DNA from: Amphiura filiformis
Taxonomy: Eukaryota; Echinodermata; Ophiuroidea; Amphilepidida; Amphiuridae
Length of the DNA stretch: 64,000 bases
Direction: 5' to 3'
Assembly: GCF_039555335.1 (NCBI RefSeq)
Contig: NC_092636.1
Location: 61,687,706 to 61,751,705 of the forward strand
In this document: positions 1 to 12,100 of the stretch, one piece after another
Layout: each line of letters opens with the position of its first letter
How positions within the stretch are numbered: the first letter of the stretch is position 1
Translations under genes and position numbers: made by a program
Notes under the pieces: model-generated
Databases searched by the model: none
Seen by the model: only the letters and a program-made list of their open reading frames with translations
What the model was told of the DNA's origin: nothing

Positions 1-2560
1 TCATAGTCAAATTTTAAGTCAAGGGTCCTTCAAAACAAAACCTCCAAACAACTAATTCAAATAAAAAGAAAACATTCTGTGGTCAGTGTGCATCCAAGTA
101 TGACAATGGGAAACAAATTGAAGTCGATACACACACAGGGAGATAACTTATATAAGGGCTTAATCCCCAGGATTATCCTTAGAATAATTATTCCCATATC
201 AATTCTCACAAGTGGCTTAAGACGACACAAGTGCCAAGCGGGGGGCCAAGTTTCTCTTTTCATGTAGGTTCACTTGGGTTTATTAAAAATAACATAATTA
301 CATATCTTTCCATGGCTCTGGGGAGTGGGGCAGTGGCTGAAAATAGGTTAGTCTACATTACCAGTTGTTATCTATTTTTTATTTTTTTGAAAATCAACTA
401 ATTTTACAAAAATGCATGATGTAGGCCTACGAAAAAAAGAGGTTGTTTTGGGGTTAATTAAAAATATCACTAACTACATGACATTATACATTGGCACGGA
501 GGGGGTGGGCACGGGGGGTGGATGAAAATAGAAAATAGCTTAGACTACATTACCAGTCGTTATCCACGGAGCCGAGAGGGTGTTCTGGGTTTATTGATTG
601 AAAGTTGACTGAACTTAAAACTCATGGTTATAAAAAATTGTATAAAAAGGAATGGTAGGCTATACTATTAATTGATTTAACGTTTTATCAGCAAGGAAGT
701 ATATTCGTCCCAAAGTACATTTGTATAAGGTCTCACATAAATTTATCATGAAATAAAAAAAAAATCGGTTAATGACAACAACCTGACTTCCAGTACGGCG
801 TGTACAAGCACGACCCGAAATATCATTCATCCATCATCATGCACAAATCGGATCAAATCCTTTAGGTATTTTCGAAATGACACACAAAGTTGAGCCCCAT
901 TCAAATACATGTACATGTAGTTGTGATGTGCAGGATCATAAATGGAGAAATATAAAACTACCCTGTGGTGATTTTTTTCATAATTTGGGTTTGTTGCAAA
1001 TTGTTGATGTTAATAATATATGGGTTCCTTGGGCACGGGTTACAGCTCTATGGTATTTTAGGTCTTTTGGTGAAAAGCTCAGTCTTTGAGTCCTTCCCGC
1101 CAGAGTCTTTTTTTCTCAAGTGAGTTTCTTTCTTTCATTCATTTACGAATATTATTATGTAGTGCATGATGATGATGGGGATACAGCTAGATAAGATGGT
1201 CTGAGACTAGGTATTTTCGTCTCAGATTATGCATGGTAGGGTCTTTTGGGGACAAATGCTCAAAGTCTATAGTTTTTACAAGGGAACCCTTTTTGATGGT
1301 TCATCATTTGTTCTAGTCTTTTAATTTGATAAGTGGTATAAATATGTACCAAAACCTGGACCACCTCCTCCTCACATAATAGGTTTATACTCATTTTACA
1401 GATGAGCTCAGATGATAGCTGCATGATCTGAGTTGCGCTTTTCTCACCACGCGTTAGGAGTATTATGCTGATACTGATAGAACCTCCGGGCATGGAATTA
1501 CAGCTCGGTGGTATAGGGTCTTTTGGTGAAGTTGTTTTAGTCCTTCCCCGGTAGTTCTTCATTCTTAAGTTTCTCTCTTGCTTTCTTCTCTCTTTCAATA
1601 TGACTAGTGTGCAGAAAGTTGAATGTCAAGAGGCGGGGTCAAGAGCTAGAGACAAGGTCATAATGTATAGGCCTACGATTGTATTTCAGTAGGGCCTAGT
1701 TTTCAACCCTGATCATGCTGATATTTTGGCATATTATTTGTAATGTTTAAACATGTCAAGTAAAAGGTAAATGGAACAATTTTGTGTAATAATAATTATG
1801 TTTAGTGAATGGGACTTTTCAGATACTCAGGTTTTAAAAATATAATGCAGATATTTATTATCAGTTGAACTGACGGAATTCCAGTTTTTTGCGTATAGTA
1901 CTCCTTAGTCTTTACCGTTTAGTATTAATTTAATTAATGTAATTAATTTAATTCTCCAAAAAGTATAAGTTCTAACTATCCTTGTACTTTACTACTTTTT
2001 GAACCTTTTAATCGCACCTTATCAGTGATAAGACTCTGGTTATATTACAGATTCCCGAATGATTATATACTAGTAGTTGATTAATAGCACACCAGTCAAT
2101 GATTGAAAGAATTCAACTTCCTGTAACCAGGAAAGTTGCTTTCCTGCTGTAACCATTCGGCTATTGTTCCTATTGTATAACATGACATTGCGCCAATCAC
2201 CTCATCAAGTGGACAATACAAAAATATTGCCATGATCCTTCCATATGCAGACATATTTATCAATATACAATAAACAGATAAATAGGCCTAATATTAAAAA
2301 TGTACTAATTTTGTTAGATGAACAACTTTAGGTAAATAATAATAATTAATAAATAAATAAATAAATAAATAATACATACGGTAATAAATACATAAATAAC
2401 AGGAAAAAAGAAAATACACTAAATATAACAATAAATAGTCTGAGCTATCAACAACAAAAAAACCACAGTAAATAATAATAATAATGATAATAATAATAAT
2501 ATGCCTAATAATCTTACTATAAATAGGGAAATGTTGTATCTATCTATCTATCTATGTATG
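1..2560. other. Gene-free AT-rich region with diverged local duplications
   Basis: No recognisable protein or RNA gene is seen. Two loose local duplications are visible. A segment around 310-370 ('...ctacattaccagttgttatc') recurs around 490-565. A segment around 1035-1140 ('ggtcttttggtgaa', 'tccttccc', then a CT-rich tract) recurs around 1490-1600. Short open frames here have no recognisable content and probably arise by chance. Confidence 0.5.
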
Positions 2561-2575
2561 TATCTATGTATGCCT
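2341..2575. repeat. Microsatellites (AAAT)n, (AAT)n and (TATC/TATG)n
   Basis: Simple repeats seen directly: AAAT units near 2345-2372, AAT-rich sequence near 2470-2502, and a TATC/TATG run at 2535-2572. The last run abuts the proposed 5' end of a Helitron-like element. Confidence 0.85.
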
Positions 2576-3379
2576 ATAAAGGCTCTGTCAGTTTCGATCC
2601 AAATGTCGCTAAATTCATACGGGAGATCGATGAATATACGGGAACGTGTTTAAACTTTATTTGGTTGAAAACGGTCAAGAATTGGCTGCAAAAACAGTGA
2701 AAATATGGGTAAAAACAGGGTTTTTGTTATAAAAATCCTTTGCCAGACTACGCGTCACTGCAGCTGGCCGGCAACGCGTCGGCGCCTCGTGCGTAATGCG
2801 CACTACGCCAATGGGCGCGTAAACGGCGCAGCGAGCCAGATACCAGTGGACATGATAATAGGGAAAGAAGGAAAAATAATAATGGACAAAAAGGTACATG
2901 GACGGGTCACGGGATGAAGCGGTACTATAAAGAAAAATTAAATTAAAATGAGGACAAAAAGGTACGAGTAATTAGACCAACGGGTTAAAGTAACTAAATG
3001 AAACGGGAACGAAACAAAGAAGGAAAGAAACTATTCAGGAAATGTAAGAAAAAAGAAGCTAAAATAATGAGAACAGAATTAAATAAAAAACATGGAAAAT
3101 CACAAGCAGCAAATAAAAAAAGATGCTAAAAGGGAAATGTAAGAAAGAACAGATTTAGAAAATAATGGGAACTGGGTTAAATAAATAAATAACATGGAAA
3201 CGGAAAATCACAAGCTTAGCAGAGGAAACTAAAAAAGAAAATGTTAGAAGAGACAGATTTAGATAAATAAAAATGTACCTTTTCAATGTTTCTACCTGTT
3301 CAGTTATTCTTCCTGTTATAGTGAACGCTCCCATTTACTCATCTAGCGGGGACCCGCGCGAAGCGCGGGTATCCCGCTA
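2563..3379 (+). mobile_element. Probable non-autonomous Helitron-like element
   Basis: The right end is a near-perfect hairpin at 3343-3379. Its outer arms are CTAGCGGG / CCCGCTAG and its inner arms are CCCGCGC / GCGCGGG around a GAA loop. It ends in CTAG followed by T, as Helitron 3' ends (hairpin plus CTRR, inserted between A and T) do. The left end is less certain. A TCTATGTATG... start near 2563 followed by TATAAAG resembles common Helitron 5' ends but sits in a microsatellite. No Rep/helicase coding is seen, so the element would be non-autonomous. Helitrons make no target duplication, so the boundaries cannot be confirmed from this copy alone. Confidence 0.55.
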
Positions 3380-3742
3380 GTATTAACAATAATAGTAATA
3401 ATATAATGATAACAATACTCACAGTAATAACAAAAGATATTCGCGTATGCACTGTTCAATTTAAGTAAATTCATTGAATGTATAAACTATTATTACCGGT
3501 AACTATTAGTCTATTATAGGCCCTGCTGCCATTCAACATTGATCGATTATTATATGTGTGATCAGCTGGTGATATAGCTAAGCTCATGCAGAACACGGTG
3601 CATACATTGGACAAATAAGATTATTAATTTCCTTATATTAGTTCCTTCTAAGTTCAAGATTCTAAACAATTATTATATTCACATGCATTCTTGATTCACT
3701 GTCACGCTAAAAAAAGAATGCTACACAATAGCGTTTTAACAC

Positions 3743-3809
3743 GAGGGGATGAAATGTCCAGGGGATGAAGTGTCCAGGGGATGAAGTGTCCAGGGGATGA
3801 AGTGTCCAG
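3743..3809. repeat. 16-bp tandem repeat, four units
   Basis: Four consecutive units of 'aggggatgaagtgtcc' are visible, the first with one substitution (aaatgtcc). Confidence 0.9.
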
Positions 3810-4361
3810 TATTCGTCGTGTTGATATCTCGCGCCGTCTTTTTGTACATGTTTACTTGAACCCGGAAGTCGCACAATTGTGACTCCTACATTTCTACTGT
3901 AGGGGAGACAGTGAAATAAAAGAGGGGAGATGCGATATTTACGTATAATTATTTAATAAAATTCGTTTCCTTAAATGAAAAAAAAAAAAAAAAAATAGCT
4001 TATAGTTGTATAACCATATTCCAATTAAATTGTCAACTTTATTTTTCTCCTGAAGGTAAAAAGATGATGTCAAAAATAATGTATACATTCAGTATTCCTT
4101 TTATGGAATCGATTGCCCTGACCTTTATGACCTTTGACAAATCGTCAACAACAAAACGTGAACAGAACGTGCCGTCAAAAAGTACTGAACTTCCAACAAT
4201 GGCAATAGATTGTTATAAAATTTCGACAGTACTGATATTCTTGTTCTTTGCCTTTTGCTTCTTGTGGATTTTGTTGAATGGTTTTTATTGGCTACTTTCC
4301 TGAATCTGAGCTGACTGCTCGCCAAATAACTATAAGTAAGCTTACCAGGCCGCGGATGGCA

Positions 4362-4874
4362 TAGTCACGATTATCGCACTTTCAGTTTCCCACGCGTTTG
4401 AACGGGAATTGGATTGCGTACTTTTTCGATGTCTAGTGAGCAAATTTCTTCAATATTTTGAGAAAATGATGTCAAATTTTCTATTCTATATTGTTTGGTA
4501 ATAATGTCTTTTGCCAATAGTATGTTAAAGTTGTAATTTTGTGTTTTTGATCGCAAAGATCGGATATTTTCGTTCCCGATTCGAATTCTGAACCCTTCGC
4601 AAGGGTGCCGATTTCGGCAGAACTTTGACGATAATTTTGCCTTTTTGGACACTAAAATGCATTCGATCCTTAATTTTGTTTCAACCGAGTCTTAAATTAG
4701 CAAGCACATTAAGGTTGGTACCACTTTTATATACATTGATCAAATTTTAAAGATTTTTTTTCAAGTTTCTAACCGGCGCAAATCGTTAAGTGTGTAATTT
4801 CCCATTGACATCCAAAATGGGAAATACGAGTCTGATGGACATAGGAACGGCGTCCATGAGACTCAGCGAGTCTA
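4362..4874 (+). mobile_element. Non-autonomous DNA element, family A copy 1, 8-bp target duplication
   Basis: This 513-bp segment is closely similar to 6679-7204. It is flanked by a direct repeat GGATGGCA at 4354-4361 and 4875-4882, the expected footprint of an 8-bp-duplicating transposase (hAT-like is the usual animal case). The element starts TAGTCACG and ends GCGAGTCTA, so the termini form a short imperfect inverted repeat (TAG.C.CG). Just inside the right end is a hairpin (4828-4864, stem GAGTCT.ATGGAC). There is no transposase frame. An open frame on the minus strand inside it recurs in copy 2 and is probably incidental. Confidence 0.8.
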
Positions 4875-4903
4875 GGATGGCATGAATAATGCTAGTCCTG
4901 CCA

Positions 4904-4966
4904 GCAAGACTTCAGTCTTTATCATAAACATAATGACATAAATGGACCTGAAGTCTTGCAGCGGTA
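4904..4966. repeat. Inverted repeat, ~14-bp stem
   Basis: AGCAAGACTTCAG pairs with CTGAAGTCTTGC across a loop of about 36 bases. It lies just downstream of a transposon copy. No function can be assigned. Confidence 0.6.
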
Positions 4967-5499
4967 TATAGGGATGCACTGTACATTTAAGAAATCCAAA
5001 CTTCAAGCATCAAGAAATATACCTTGTATTTGTCAGTTTTACCTCAGAGATGCTGTAGACCCTCTCTACACAGTGTAGAAACATCACAAGTAGAATGCTG
5101 CTCAATATGATAAATCCAAATCATGAAAATCAAGACATTTTGCAGAGCAATATTTTGACCACTTTTGCACTAAGTAAATTACTCCCATGAAGATTGCAGG
5201 TTTTGCCAACCCTGGGAATTTTGAACCCACCCAAAAGATGAGATCAATGTTGATCAGTTACCTCAACTTTGGGAGTACAGTGGGATTAAAATCATCCAAG
5301 CACGCCCAAACCCTGCTACAATGGGATTAAAATCGTCAGTGCATGCCCAAACTGTCCTTGAGAGAGTTCCTCAGCTGCATCCTTAGAGCCCAAAATGAGC
5401 CCACATATTGTGATGTTTCTTATTTGTGGAAAAGATAATAATAGAGTGAACTGTAACTCTAGGTACGACGAGTTACAGTTACTGAGAACTAGAATAATG

Positions 5500-6497
5500 C
5501 AGACATGCCAACTTTGAAATCCAGATTTCCGTACTCAGAAGAACAAAAATCCGTATTTTGCACCCTAAAACCGTATTTTTTAAATATGTACCGGTACCTT
5601 TTGCATACCTGCCAACCCCAGAAACTCCAAAAGTAGAACACATAATTGAGAGGGAGCAGTGGCACTTGTGCGTAGTTCGCAAGGCAAACTTAAAAAAACC
5701 GGGCAAAACAGACGTGTCATTTATCGGCAGGGCTGTCAACTTTTTGGAATTGCTTGGCGTGAGACAGAGCCGTAGGCCTACCCCGGAATTTGTCGACTAC
5801 AATGTTCATTTTGACCCATGATTATTTGAGCCATGGCGTTCGAGAATTATTTTGATGATGCGTGAGATTCTACTCAGTTTCCAGCGTTTTGCGTGAGATT
5901 TACTACCTAGGAGTGAGATTATACTACCTTGGCGTGAGACCGTGAGAAAGTGACCCAATGCGTGAGACTCACGGCCAATGCGTGAGAGTTGACAGCCCTG
6001 TTTATCGGTATGACATTTTCGTTATTGACGCTGCCCTATTTTACGGTATGGGTTCCTCGTACTAACTTGTGCGACCGAGCACGTAACGGCCCGGGTCCAG
6101 GGGCCCACTTTACAAATTTGCAATCAAATTTGGCAATACCAAAGAACCATTCCATCAAAGTAATAAATCAATACAGAAAGATGCTTCCTTTACGAGTTAT
6201 CACTCATTGAAAGTGCTACTTTAAATAATAATTTTTTAATGTGCATGCATCACCGAAAGTCGAGAGAAAAACGATGTAGGCAACCACTTTAACAGACCAA
6301 GAAAGTGGTCAAATGATACCAGTAATTCAGTCGGTAGTTTAATCTTGCAGCTGTTTATCTTTTTAAGACACAACATTTTATTATTTTGGTCAAAATTCTG
6401 GAATACCGTATTTTTTGGGGAGTGACCGTACTACCAGTATTTATCACGTTTTACCGTACAAAATACGGTGAAACCGCATTACTAGTTGGCATGTCTG
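5500..6497. mobile_element. TIR element (~1 kb) carrying a nested MITE
   Basis: The ends CAGACATGCCAACT (5500) and AGTTGGCATGTCTG (to 6497) are perfect 14-bp inverted repeats. A looser inverted relationship continues inward through sequences rich in 'ccgtatttt' and 'aaaatacgg'. A complete hAT-type MITE (5728-6000) sits inside it, so this element is the older of the two. Flanks 'gaataatg' and 'atgatgta' are not a convincing target duplication. No transposase is visible. Confidence 0.65.
5728..6000 (+). mobile_element. hAT-type MITE, family B copy 1
   Basis: A 273-bp element with termini CAGGGCTGTCAACT / GTTGACAGCCCTG, flanked by a perfect 8-bp target duplication TTTATCGG (5720-5727 and 6001-6008). 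The interior is a string of 'gcgtgaga' words. A second copy lies at 8403-8724. The 8-bp duplication and CAG.../...CTG ends fit non-autonomous hAT elements. It is inserted in the larger TIR element 5500-6497. Confidence 0.88.
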
Positions 6498-6678
6498 ATG
6501 ATGTACCACATAATGTGACATGACAATCATGACAATAAGACAATATGATCAAAATTTAATAATATCAATCATCATGATCATGCATGCATGATATTCTGTT
6601 ATTCAGATTTCTTTTTACAAATTAAGCGTACTGCAAGCCGTCCAGCGCGTATTATTTTGCACAAGGTCCAATGTACAC

Positions 6679-7204
6679 TAGTGGGGATTATGCACTTTCA
6701 CTTTTCAGTTTCCCATGCGTTTGAACGGGAATTGGATTGCGTACTTTTTCGATGTCTAGTGAGCAAATTTCTTCAATATTTTGAGAAAATGATGTCAAAT
6801 TTTCTATTCTATATTGTTTGGTAATAATGTCTTTTGCCAATAGTATGTTTAAAGTTGTAATTTTGTGTTTTTGATCGCAAAGATCGGATATTTTCGTTCG
6901 ATTCAATTCTGAACCCTTTCGCAAGGGTGCCGATTTCGCAGAACTTTGGCAATAATTTTGCCTTTTTGGACACTAAAATGCATTAGATCCTCAATTTTGT
7001 TTCAACCGAGTCTTTTATTAGCAAGCACAATAAGGTTGGTACCACTTTTATATAGATATACATTGATGAAATTTTAAAGATTTTTTTTCAAGTTTCTAAC
7101 CGGACGCAAATCGTTAAGTGTGTATTTCCCATTGACATCCAAAATGGCGTAAGCCAGTCCTTTATACATAGGTACTACGTATATAGGACTGGCAAGCGAG
7201 TCTA
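6679..7204 (+). mobile_element. Non-autonomous DNA element, family A copy 2, 8-bp target duplication
   Basis: This 526-bp segment is closely similar to 4362-4874 and is flanked by ATGTACAC at 6671-6678 and 7205-7212. It starts TAGTGGGG and ends GCGAGTCTA. The hairpin at the right end (7153-7193) has a different stem sequence (GCCAGTCCT / AGGACTGGC) from copy 1, but the same position and the same 'cataggt'-like loop. The upstream flank (about 6595-6670) is itself similar to 9310-9380, another dispersed repeat. Confidence 0.82.
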
Positions 7205-7729
7205 ATGTACACGCTTGACATTGCACACTAGTACAAGGAATTTAAATACGATGTCCTCATTCACAAACTGATACTATCTGTCCATCGTATATTGACTGTT
7301 ACCGTACGTCAGCGTGTTGAAGGAATATTACACAGTCAAGAATAGGTTCCATCATTTTTTTGTTCGGATCCCTCAGTCTCCCAAAACATCAAAAGCGTTG
7401 CACGTATACTTACTTAAGACTGTCCTTTTTCACATAACGCAGACAAAGTAGGGCCAACTTGTCTAGAAATGGTCAAATTTTGGCAAGAAATATCTCTGTG
7501 TACCCTATGTAAGTCCCATATCACATCGTAATCATCAGCGATCATGTTTTTTTTCTGAAGTTTGGCTGGTACCCACCAGCATCATTCCCGTGACGTGACA
7601 CAGATAAAATAATCGACCATATCATTAAAACGTCAACAAATTTCAAAACATAGAAATCAGTAAACTTAATGGCGAAGCGGTCTGAATTTTGAGCCATACA
7701 AGTTTACGTGGTGAACTAAGTCGCACACC

Positions 7730-8252
7730 GACATCGCCTGGCTAATAATTACTTTCTCTGCAGAGATACTAAAATCAATACCCGGGATCGATACACGTGA
7801 ATGTCCTATGCACGAGTTTGATATGAGACGAAAATAATGAATATCTCGCGTATAAAGAAACCAGATATGGTTCCTTGCACATGAATATATATTTTGAACA
7901 GATATGATAGTCGTTAGCATGCATCTTGAGATAGAAGCTTGCGTCTTGAGTCAGAAACTGACAATAATTCTGATTTATATGTGCGAATTATATAGCGTAG
8001 CTAGGCCAATCGTGAAGGTAGTCTTAAAAGCATATGACCTATGGCGTACATGTACCATGCTCGACTCGGCGAGGTCAGTCACCTGCCTAATCGGGGCTAT
8101 TGTCAGTAGCCTTAGTCAGATGTCCTTCGGCCCATTATGCGTCTCAAAACTATTAAACAGGTCGATACAAAATGGCCATGCGTGGCGGTGGATTCAACCT
8201 ACCATGGCGATTTCTGCCATGAAGATATCAGGGGGATGACACTGTGCGTCGT
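7730..8252 (+). repeat. Dispersed repeat, copy 1 (second copy 23778-24338)
   Basis: About 0.5 kb is shared, with small gaps, with 23778-24338. Both begin near 'caccgacatcgcctggctaataattact' and run to 'gatgacactgtgc'. There are no obvious terminal inverted repeats. The predicted 111-residue frame at 7904-8239 lies within the repeat and is not conserved as an open frame in the other copy, so it is not annotated as a gene. Confidence 0.75.
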
Positions 8253-8402
8253 GCACGTATAAGTGATGGTTAAGCTGTGCTGGCTAGTAACTTGCATGAC
8301 TTGGAAGATCGAACCCTATCATAATCATTTGGACGTAAAAAAATGAGCAATTAACAGATAATAGTAATACCCAATGTAAATGATAATGAACGAAGGTCTC
8401 AG

Positions 8403-8724
8403 CAGGGCTGTCAACTTTTTGGAATTGCTTGGCGTGAGACACTGTCAACACAGAGGCGTCCCGTGCGGAATTATTTTCTCGCCTACTATGTTCATTTTGA
8501 CCAATGGAATAAAAGCCAGGGCACTCGAGAATCTAAAAAGTGGGGTGGGGAGGGGGTAGGGACACCAAATATTTTTTTACGTTGCGCGAGATTTTACTAA
8601 TTTGACGGCTCTTTATGTGAGATTTACTACCTAGGCTTAAGATTATATTAGCGTGAGACCGTGAGAAAATGACCAAATGCGTGAGACTCATGGCCAAGGC
8701 AATGCATGAGAGTTGACAGCCCTG
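8403..8724 (+). mobile_element. hAT-type MITE, family B copy 2
   Basis: A 322-bp element with CAGGGCTGTCAACT / AGTTGACAGCCCTG ends and a perfect 8-bp target duplication GGTCTCAG (8395-8402, 8725-8732). It is homologous to 5728-6000, with a G-rich internal insertion near 8537-8560. Confidence 0.88.
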
Positions 8725-10204
8725 GGTCTCAGTTACTGGACTACACAATAATACACAATGTTCATGACATGGTGTTGTACAATAGTTTGCAGTAAACCTT
8801 TGACGAGCGCATATTTTAAGCATACATCGCGTACTGCGTTGGACGCACTTGTTTCTGATTGGCTGCTGAGGCGCATCATGGTGATCTGCTGTTGCCGAGT
8901 GGAAATTTATGAATGAACTGTGCGCCGTACGCATTGTTAGCTCCGAATTTGCAACATCACGGTAGTCGCGTTCATAAAGGTTATATATAGTACATGTATC
9001 ATGTAGATGTACTATTATTTTACAAATAAAACTCCTTTTACAAATAACACCTTGACGTTGGGCACTTCTTATACGCAAGTACATAAAAGGAACCGCTGAG
9101 TCTGACCTTGCAACATCCAACAGAAATTGAGGTATGAAATTACTCCAGTTTCAGAGGTTCTGTCGCCAGAACACCTCCAATTTTGGAGTTTCTATGGATT
9201 TTACCTAAAAACTCCAAAATCGTAGGTTCTGTGGACGCCGCAACTGCACCGCCACGTCACTTGATGTGTGCCACTGATTGTTTTTTGAAATATTCTGTGT
9301 AAATATTTTTCAGATTTCCTTTTTTATAAATTAAGCATACTATTAACTGTCCAGCATGTATTACAAATACAAGGTCCTAGATGCATGTTTGATGTCGCGC
9401 ATATACACAATGATTAACGCTAAGAGGAATCTTGCAAGTTGCAAAAGATCGTAAAAGCGGCAGTTTAAGTTTTGCATTTAGAATCAGATATGGTAGATTT
9501 AATGAGGAACATCCCACCATCGCATCGTTTATCATATGGATGTCTACATGTATCATGCTATGCTTGAAACTTATTGTGTACAATTCAAATTCACAATGAA
9601 CTCAACTCAATGACACTGCGTGAGCAAAACAACGCGGTGGCGGGGTAAAAGGGTCTTGGGCCTGGGGTCCAGGACTCCTTGATTTGGCAGGTCCCCGAGA
9701 TTTGGACCCCTTAATTTTGTCCGTCTGTGTAGAATTAGATGTCTGGACCCCTTTATTTGCCAATTTGGACCCCTGGACTCAGCAGGTCACCGATAACCCT
9801 CGAGAAGTCCAGCCACAAATTTTGCTTACTGATAGCTTCACATTTGTGGTTAGAGACCATTGCATTCAAAGCCTAGTCAGATTCACTGAAGCATGACTAT
9901 TCAAACTAGGCAAATTTTATTCAAAAGATACAGTTGACTCATCGAAATAACTTTCATCCAATTTTCCACATTAACAGAATAAATAATATCTTTTGCAAAA
10001 ATTGTCAACACTGTCCAACCGAAAAACGATAGCAACATACCCTAGCATCGAATGCATAACTATTGTATGCAAATTCGAAGCTAGATTTCTTGAGCAAAGT
10101 GCGCCATGTTATGTTGGCTTAGAGAAAAAGGTATGGGAGAGAAAGAGAGGAGGCCATTCCCCTCCCTGGCCATGGCTAGGCGAAGGGTAAGTTCCCCCTA
10201 CCCC

Positions 10205-10361
10205 CTAAGCCCATCTTGCACCGCTGTGGAATACTGACCGACACGGTTTTAAAGTTGTTGGTTTTGTATTTTGGGTCCATTTTGCCCCCATGAAAATAAC
10301 CTTGTCTCTCCTGCCTTTTCTCCCAACTACTTTGTAAAAATCCTCGCTACGCCACTGTCCT
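10205..10361 (-). mobile_element. Decayed 'CAGTGGCGTAGC'-type MITE fragment
   Basis: On the minus strand the segment begins CAGTGGCGTAGCGAGG, the terminus also seen intact at 45584-45720. The other end is not recognisable, so this is treated as a fragment. Confidence 0.45.
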
Positions 10362-11280
10362 GGCGCGGTAACACACGCAAGTCTGTGTGCCAGCAATATT
10401 ATTTAATCTTAAAGTCCAATATGTATCTATTCAGAACATGCAACTGTTATAAATGGGGTTTAATTATATCAAAAAATATACTATAGCACCTCTCTCAAAA
10501 ATCTAAAAGTGTAAAATTTATTCTCCAATAATAGGCTATTGGCTTCATTATGGCTTTAAAAAAATATTTTCCAACTCTCAGACAGCCCTATTCATATCAT
10601 TTTTATAATGCGTATTGACTGTGTAATATGGCATATAGCCTTATCATACAATGCAACTTAACAGACTCCGCGATGCGACTTAAACTTTGCATATTAAATT
10701 AAATCAGGACTTTGCAAGATAGATCTCAATAATTGTAATGCCAGTTCATTTGTAAGAAAAAGAAAAGGCCATGACATAAGAGAAGAATGCAGGAATGGGG
10801 TAAACATGGTAAAAAAAGAAATGTTCTTCCCAAAAAGGTAAAATTGGACGAGGAAAGCATAGGAAAAAGTAGGAAAAGTAAAGTGAACATAAAATTTGCA
10901 CCTCAGAAGTCGGGCCTGTGAATGAAATCATAAAAATATACGGTTGAAAAATCAATAGATCTAATAAAAGGGTGAAAATGGTGCAGTAAATGGCTTCATT
11001 TGGGCTTTCATTTTGAAAAAAAAATTCAAAAATTATAGTGCAAGCACTTTTTTTTTCAACAGTTTGAAAGTCCATCACCCCCTATCAAAATACCCTGGCG
11101 TTGCTGGAAGCTATCAGTGAGCAAATTTGTGGCTAGACTTCTCAAGTAAGTTACAGTTTCTGGTATTCAAAATGTGAACAAGTGCTTTTCTTCTCTGCCA
11201 GGTTTATGTTTACAATCTGACACTTTTTAGTCTGCATTTTAACCAGGGGCGGATTAGGTGGGCCCGGAGGGCCCCTCCCA

Positions 11281-11397
11281 CAAAAAAAGAGAAGAGAAGA
11301 GAAAGGGGAAAAAAGGAGAAAAAGAGAAGAAAAAAGGGAGAAAAAGAGAGAGAAAAAGAGATAGGGGAAAAAAGGAGAAAAAGAGAAGAGAAAAAGT
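11281..11397 (+). repeat. Polypurine tract (~115 nt)
   Basis: Almost every base on the plus strand is A or G, with a single T, arranged in 'aaaaagagaag' and 'ggggaaaaaaggag' repeats. The tract lies about 0.7 kb upstream of the NCDN start codon. Mirror-like purine tracts can form triplex DNA; that is inference. Confidence 0.85.
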
Positions 11398-12100
11398 TAA
11401 ATTGCACGTAATTGTGTAGGCCCATGGCTAAAAAAATGCAATATCGGGTCGATCGGAAGTAGGTCCTATAACATAGGCAGGCGGGTCCTTGTCCTTAAAG
11501 CATGTGAAAATGACTGTGGGCCCGTCACATTTTGTCACCAAAGTCAGCAGGGTTGTCACCAGGACCAAAAATGTACTAGTTAAAATATTGAAGGGGAAGC
11601 ATAGCGATATAGTGAACGCTAGGGGCATAGGCTTTGAGGTTACCACTCCCCTAACAAATTTTTTTGTTGCTCTTTTTATGATGAAATATCATCATCCACT
11701 TCCGGAAATGTTTAAAAAAAACAAAATTAAAAAAACAAAATTAGCATAGTGACAACCCTGAAAGTCAGTATTAAGATGGATTCCATATGCTTCAACATCG
11801 ATCCATGCATGCTTTAGTAATTGCGAGTCGCAAGTCTTGTAAAGTGTCAGTGGACCTGTGTAACACATAAAATTGTGCAAAGTGAGTTTGGGCCATTTTT
11901 TTCTCTTTAAAGCAATAAAAATTATTATTTTCTCTTCGCGTCCGACCTTTGCCAATTTTAATTAAATTATGACCATCTCAAGATGCATGGCCATATACAG
12001 TAGTATGCACAAGGAAACCATTTTGGATAATTGCATTCTGCATCTGAACTCTTTACATCTTCTTTTGATCGCCAGTTGTTAACTTCCACTGAATTCCACT

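Larger units (their letters stand above)
9120..12100. other. Gene-free region upstream of NCDN
   Basis: No coding sequence is recognised. It contains a remnant ending in 'gctacgccactg' at about 10205-10361, an inverted pair (11634-11720 versus 12470-12550) that looks like a decayed dispersed repeat, and a long purine tract (11281-11397). The NCDN promoter and any 5' untranslated exon should lie here. No core-promoter motif could be assigned with confidence. Confidence 0.45.

Noticed and set aside
4371..4652. 93-residue minus-strand frame shared with 6688-6924
   Set aside because: The shared peptide reflects similarity of two non-autonomous element copies. Both frames are interrupted differently and contain no transposase motif.
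7904..8239. 111-residue plus-strand open frame
   Set aside because: Lies in a dispersed repeat; the other copy (23778-24338) does not keep the frame.
8533..9120. 195-residue minus-strand open frame
   Set aside because: It runs through a hAT-type MITE (8403-8724), has no recognisable domain, and its Cys/His/Ser-rich composition looks like read-through of non-coding repeat.
10746..11078. 110-residue Phe-rich minus-strand frame
   Set aside because: Composition reflects A/T-rich antisense sequence; no signal, domain or repeat pattern beyond low complexity.
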